This document shows, one piece after another, positions 62,337 through 64,000 of a stretch of DNA of 64,000 nt. Position numbers and translations under genes: made by a program. The stretch comes from Mogibacterium neglectum (GTDB taxonomy: Bacteria; Bacillota; Clostridia; Peptostreptococcales; Anaerovoracaceae): assembly GCF_030644205.1 (NCBI RefSeq), contig NZ_CP128647.1, positions 806,001 to 870,000 of the forward strand, given 5' to 3'. Numbering within the stretch: position 1 is the stretch's first letter; every line of letters starts with the position of its first letter. The notes below the pieces were generated by a model. The model saw nothing but the letters and a program-made list of their open reading frames with translations. It was not told where the DNA came from and searched no databases.

Positions 62337-62867
62337 ATGAATTTACCCAATAAACTTACAGTTGGCAGAATGATTGCGGTTCCGTTTTTTGTCGCCGCAT
62401 TTATGATGCAATATTACATGGTAGCATTTATTATATTTATTGTTGCCTCATTAACTGACCTATTGGACGGGAAAATTGCTAGAGCAAGAGGACTTGTTAC
62501 TAACTTTGGTAAGATAATGGATCCTTTAGCGGATAAAATATTGGTATATTCGGCGCTCTGCCTTTTAATAGGTGAAGGAACAATTCCGGCATGGTCACTT
62601 ATTGTTATATTAGCTAGAGAATTTGCAGTAAGTGGGATGAGAACAGTTGCAGCCTCAGAAGGGAGAGTAGTTGCCGCTGGCATGAGCGGTAAGATTAAGA
62701 CAGTTCTTCAGATGGTCGCAGTCCCTACACTAATTCTTGCACTTACGTTTGATTCAGTATACTTGCTGATGACGATAGGAATGACGCTTTTCTGGGCATC
62801 ATTGGTAGCGACAATTTATTCGGGGTGCGAGTATATAATCAAAAATAAAGATGTCTTCTCTATGTAA
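62337..62867 (+). CDS. pgsA: CDP-diacylglycerol-glycerol-3-phosphate 3-phosphatidyltransferase
   Basis: The 176-residue enzyme makes phosphatidylglycerol phosphate. It has the CDP-alcohol transferase signature DLLDGKIARARGL followed by FGKIMDPLADK (D-x2-DG-x2-AR-x8-G-x3-D-x3-D; about residues 41-65) and five or six membrane helices. GAGGAGG in the rimO end serves as its ribosome site, and the ATG follows the rimO stop directly. Confidence 0.93.
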   Translation: MNLPNKLTVGRMIAVPFFVAAFMMQYYMVAFIIFIVASLTDLLDGKIARARGLVTNFGKIMDPLADKILVYSALCLLIGEGTIPAWSLIVILAREFAVSGMRTVAASEGRVVAAGMSGKIKTVLQMVAVPTLILALTFDSVYLLMTIGMTLFWASLVATIYSGCEYIIKNKDVFSM

Positions 62868-62939
62868 ATTTCGTGCAATACATACTGTAAAATGTTTGGA
62901 TTTATAATATCAAAATAAAAATTTAATATATTAAACTTG

Positions 62940-62963
62940 CTCGGGGTACTAAGGTACGCCGAG
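62940..62963 (+). promoter_or_regulatory. Hairpin in the cinA leader
   Basis: CTCGGGGTAC and GTACGCCGAG form a nine-pair stem with one mismatch and a four-base loop. There is no T-run, so it is a leader structure or processing site and not a terminator. Confidence 0.4.
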
Positions 62964-62997
62964 TAATTGCGTAGTGGGGGAATAAGGGGGATTTAAC

Positions 62998-64000
62998 ATG
63001 AACGTTTCGATAATAGCGGTTGGAACCGAATTACTTTTTGGCCAGACTGTAAATACAAATGCAACATATATTTCAAATCAATTAAATTTAATGGGATTTA
63101 ATGTCATGTATCACCATGTAGTAGGTGATAATCCTGGAAGGTTAAAAGCGTTAATTAAGTCTACCTTTGTTGAAAGCAATATGATTATATGCACAGGTGG
63201 ACTAGGACCAACTCAGGATGATCTTACCAAGGAAATAGTTGCAGAGGCTATAGGTGTAGATCTGTATTTTGATGAGAGGTGCTATAGGGAAGTAAAGTCA
63301 TATTTTGATGATAGAAATCGTATTATGGCTGAAAATAATCGCAAGCAAGCATATATTCCCGTAGGCGCGGAAGTATTTCATAATGAAGCTGGAACGGCAC
63401 CCGCTTTTGGCATTGAAAAGAACGGAAAATGTGCAATTTGTCTACCCGGTCCACCACGTGAGATGAAATGGTTATTTGAAAACTGCGTTATAGACTATTT
63501 AAAACGATTTTCAAGTAAGCAAATGTATTATAGGGTAATCAGAACTATTGGGATAGGTGAATCTGACCTTGAAACTAAGCTTCTGCCAGTTATTGATAAT
63601 CAAGACGATCCTACAATTGCGACATATGCAAAAGAAGGTGAGTGCACTCTACGTGTAGCGTCACAGCATGAGTCGATTACAGATGCTAAATTAGCTGTGG
63701 ATAATATGATACGTGAAATTGATAAAATAATTGGAGAATATATATATAGTTATAATGATGAGGAACTTGCCGAAGTTGTCGTTAGACAGCTTAGAGAGAA
63801 TAACCTAAAATTATCATCTGCAGAATCATGCACAGGTGGCAAGTTCGCATCTTGTATAACTGATGTGCCAGGCGCATCTAATGTTTTCTCACACGGATTT
63901 GTTACATATAGTGAGGATGCAAAAGTTGGAGTTCTAGAGGTGGACAGACAGATTATTGAAAAATGCTCTGTGGTAAGTTCTGAAGTTGCGATTTTAATGG
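62998..64000 (+). CDS. cinA: CinA-type nicotinamide-nucleotide amidase/pyrophosphatase, 3' end beyond the window
   Basis: The first 334 codons are present and the gene is cut by the window end. The N-terminal COG1058 (molybdopterin-binding-like) domain shows AVGTELLFGQTVNTNATYIS, ICTGGLGPTQDDLTKE and LPGPPREMKWLFE. The C-terminal amidase domain begins with LSSAESCTGGKFASCITDVPGAS. The family recycles pyridine nucleotides and is competence-linked in some species. AAGGGGG lies seven bases before ATG 62998. The order pgsA-cinA is common in Firmicutes, with recA expected next. Confidence 0.93.
   Translation, partial: MNVSIIAVGTELLFGQTVNTNATYISNQLNLMGFNVMYHHVVGDNPGRLKALIKSTFVESNMIICTGGLGPTQDDLTKEIVAEAIGVDLYFDERCYREVKSYFDDRNRIMAENNRKQAYIPVGAEVFHNEAGTAPAFGIEKNGKCAICLPGPPREMKWLFENCVIDYLKRFSSKQMYYRVIRTIGIGESDLETKLLPVIDNQDDPTIATYAKEGECTLRVASQHESITDAKLAVDNMIREIDKIIGEYIYSYNDEELAEVVVRQLRENNLKLSSAESCTGGKFASCITDVPGASNVFSHGFVTYSEDAKVGVLEVDRQIIEKCSVVSSEVAILM

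Noticed and set aside
1-64000. CRISPR arrays, insertion sequences, prophage, tRNA or rRNA genes
   Set aside because: No regularly spaced repeats, no transposase, integrase or phage structural genes, and no cloverleaf or rRNA sequence was seen.

Overview
The window reads as chromosomal DNA of a low-GC, Gram-positive anaerobe of the Clostridia. My best guess is the oral/gut Family XIII group (Mogibacterium and relatives), from overall gene style and not from any search. Grounds are strong AAGGAGG-type ribosome sites, Firmicutes-type gene orders (rpmB-asp23-recG-rsmD-coaD-tmcAL-rpmF and ftsK-rimO-pgsA-cinA), a BceRS-BceAB peptide-resistance module, ferredoxin/flavodoxin enzymes typical of anaerobes, and a sortase-style surface protein. 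I saw no rRNA, tRNA, CRISPR array, transposase or integrase.

Layout. 1-3.2 kb: a possible small RNA or terminator hairpin, two overlapping flavodoxin-fold genes and a flavin disulfide reductase (RclA/hypothiocyanite-reductase type). 3.2-7.8 kb: O-acetylhomoserine sulfhydrylase, a glycine-rich membrane protein, a CPBP protease, a DUF421 protein and a DUF218 (YdcF-like) gene broken by one in-frame stop. 8-12.5 kb: YgbA_NO protein, a two-gene ABC exporter and a methyltransferase. 12.5-15.3 kb: flavodoxin-ferredoxin protein, lipoprotein and an unknown protein. 15.4-19.1 kb: a compact operon (PNPOx-ferredoxin protein, fused permease/binding protein, ATPase, Rrf2 repressor) behind a consensus promoter that is overlapped by a perfect palindrome. 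19.2-20.2 kb: the intact DUF218 paralogue. 20.4-24.8 kb: BceRSAB. 25-29.1 kb: folate operon folC-folE-HD-folP-folBK. 29.3-30.5 kb: ECF sigma factor and zinc-finger anti-sigma factor. 30.6-37.6 kb: FMN reductase with a zinc ribbon, ABC-F protein, thioredoxin-like protein, YeiH and a large FMN-binding surface protein. 37.8-51.5 kb, mostly minus strand: MATE pump, YibE/F pair, UppP, sodium symporter, class A PBP and an unknown exported protein, with three plus-strand genes interspersed, one of them a frameshifted alpha/beta hydrolase. 51.7-64 kb: conserved housekeeping genes ending in a truncated cinA.

How it fits together. Flavin and Fe-S redox proteins recur (two flavodoxin-like genes, RclA-like, EFR1, PNPOx-ferredoxin, FMN reductase with zinc ribbon, surface FMN protein), suggesting a redox and oxidant-defence theme in the accessory half. 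Envelope functions (BceAB, UppP, PBP1A, ECF/anti-sigma, CPBP protease, PgsA) form a second theme. The items most worth a second look are the palindrome-controlled Rrf2/transporter operon, a dnaX-like A_AAA_AAG frameshift site in the hydrolase gene, the Tyr45-to-stop DUF218 copy, and the mutually exclusive leader hairpins ahead of the surface flavoprotein.
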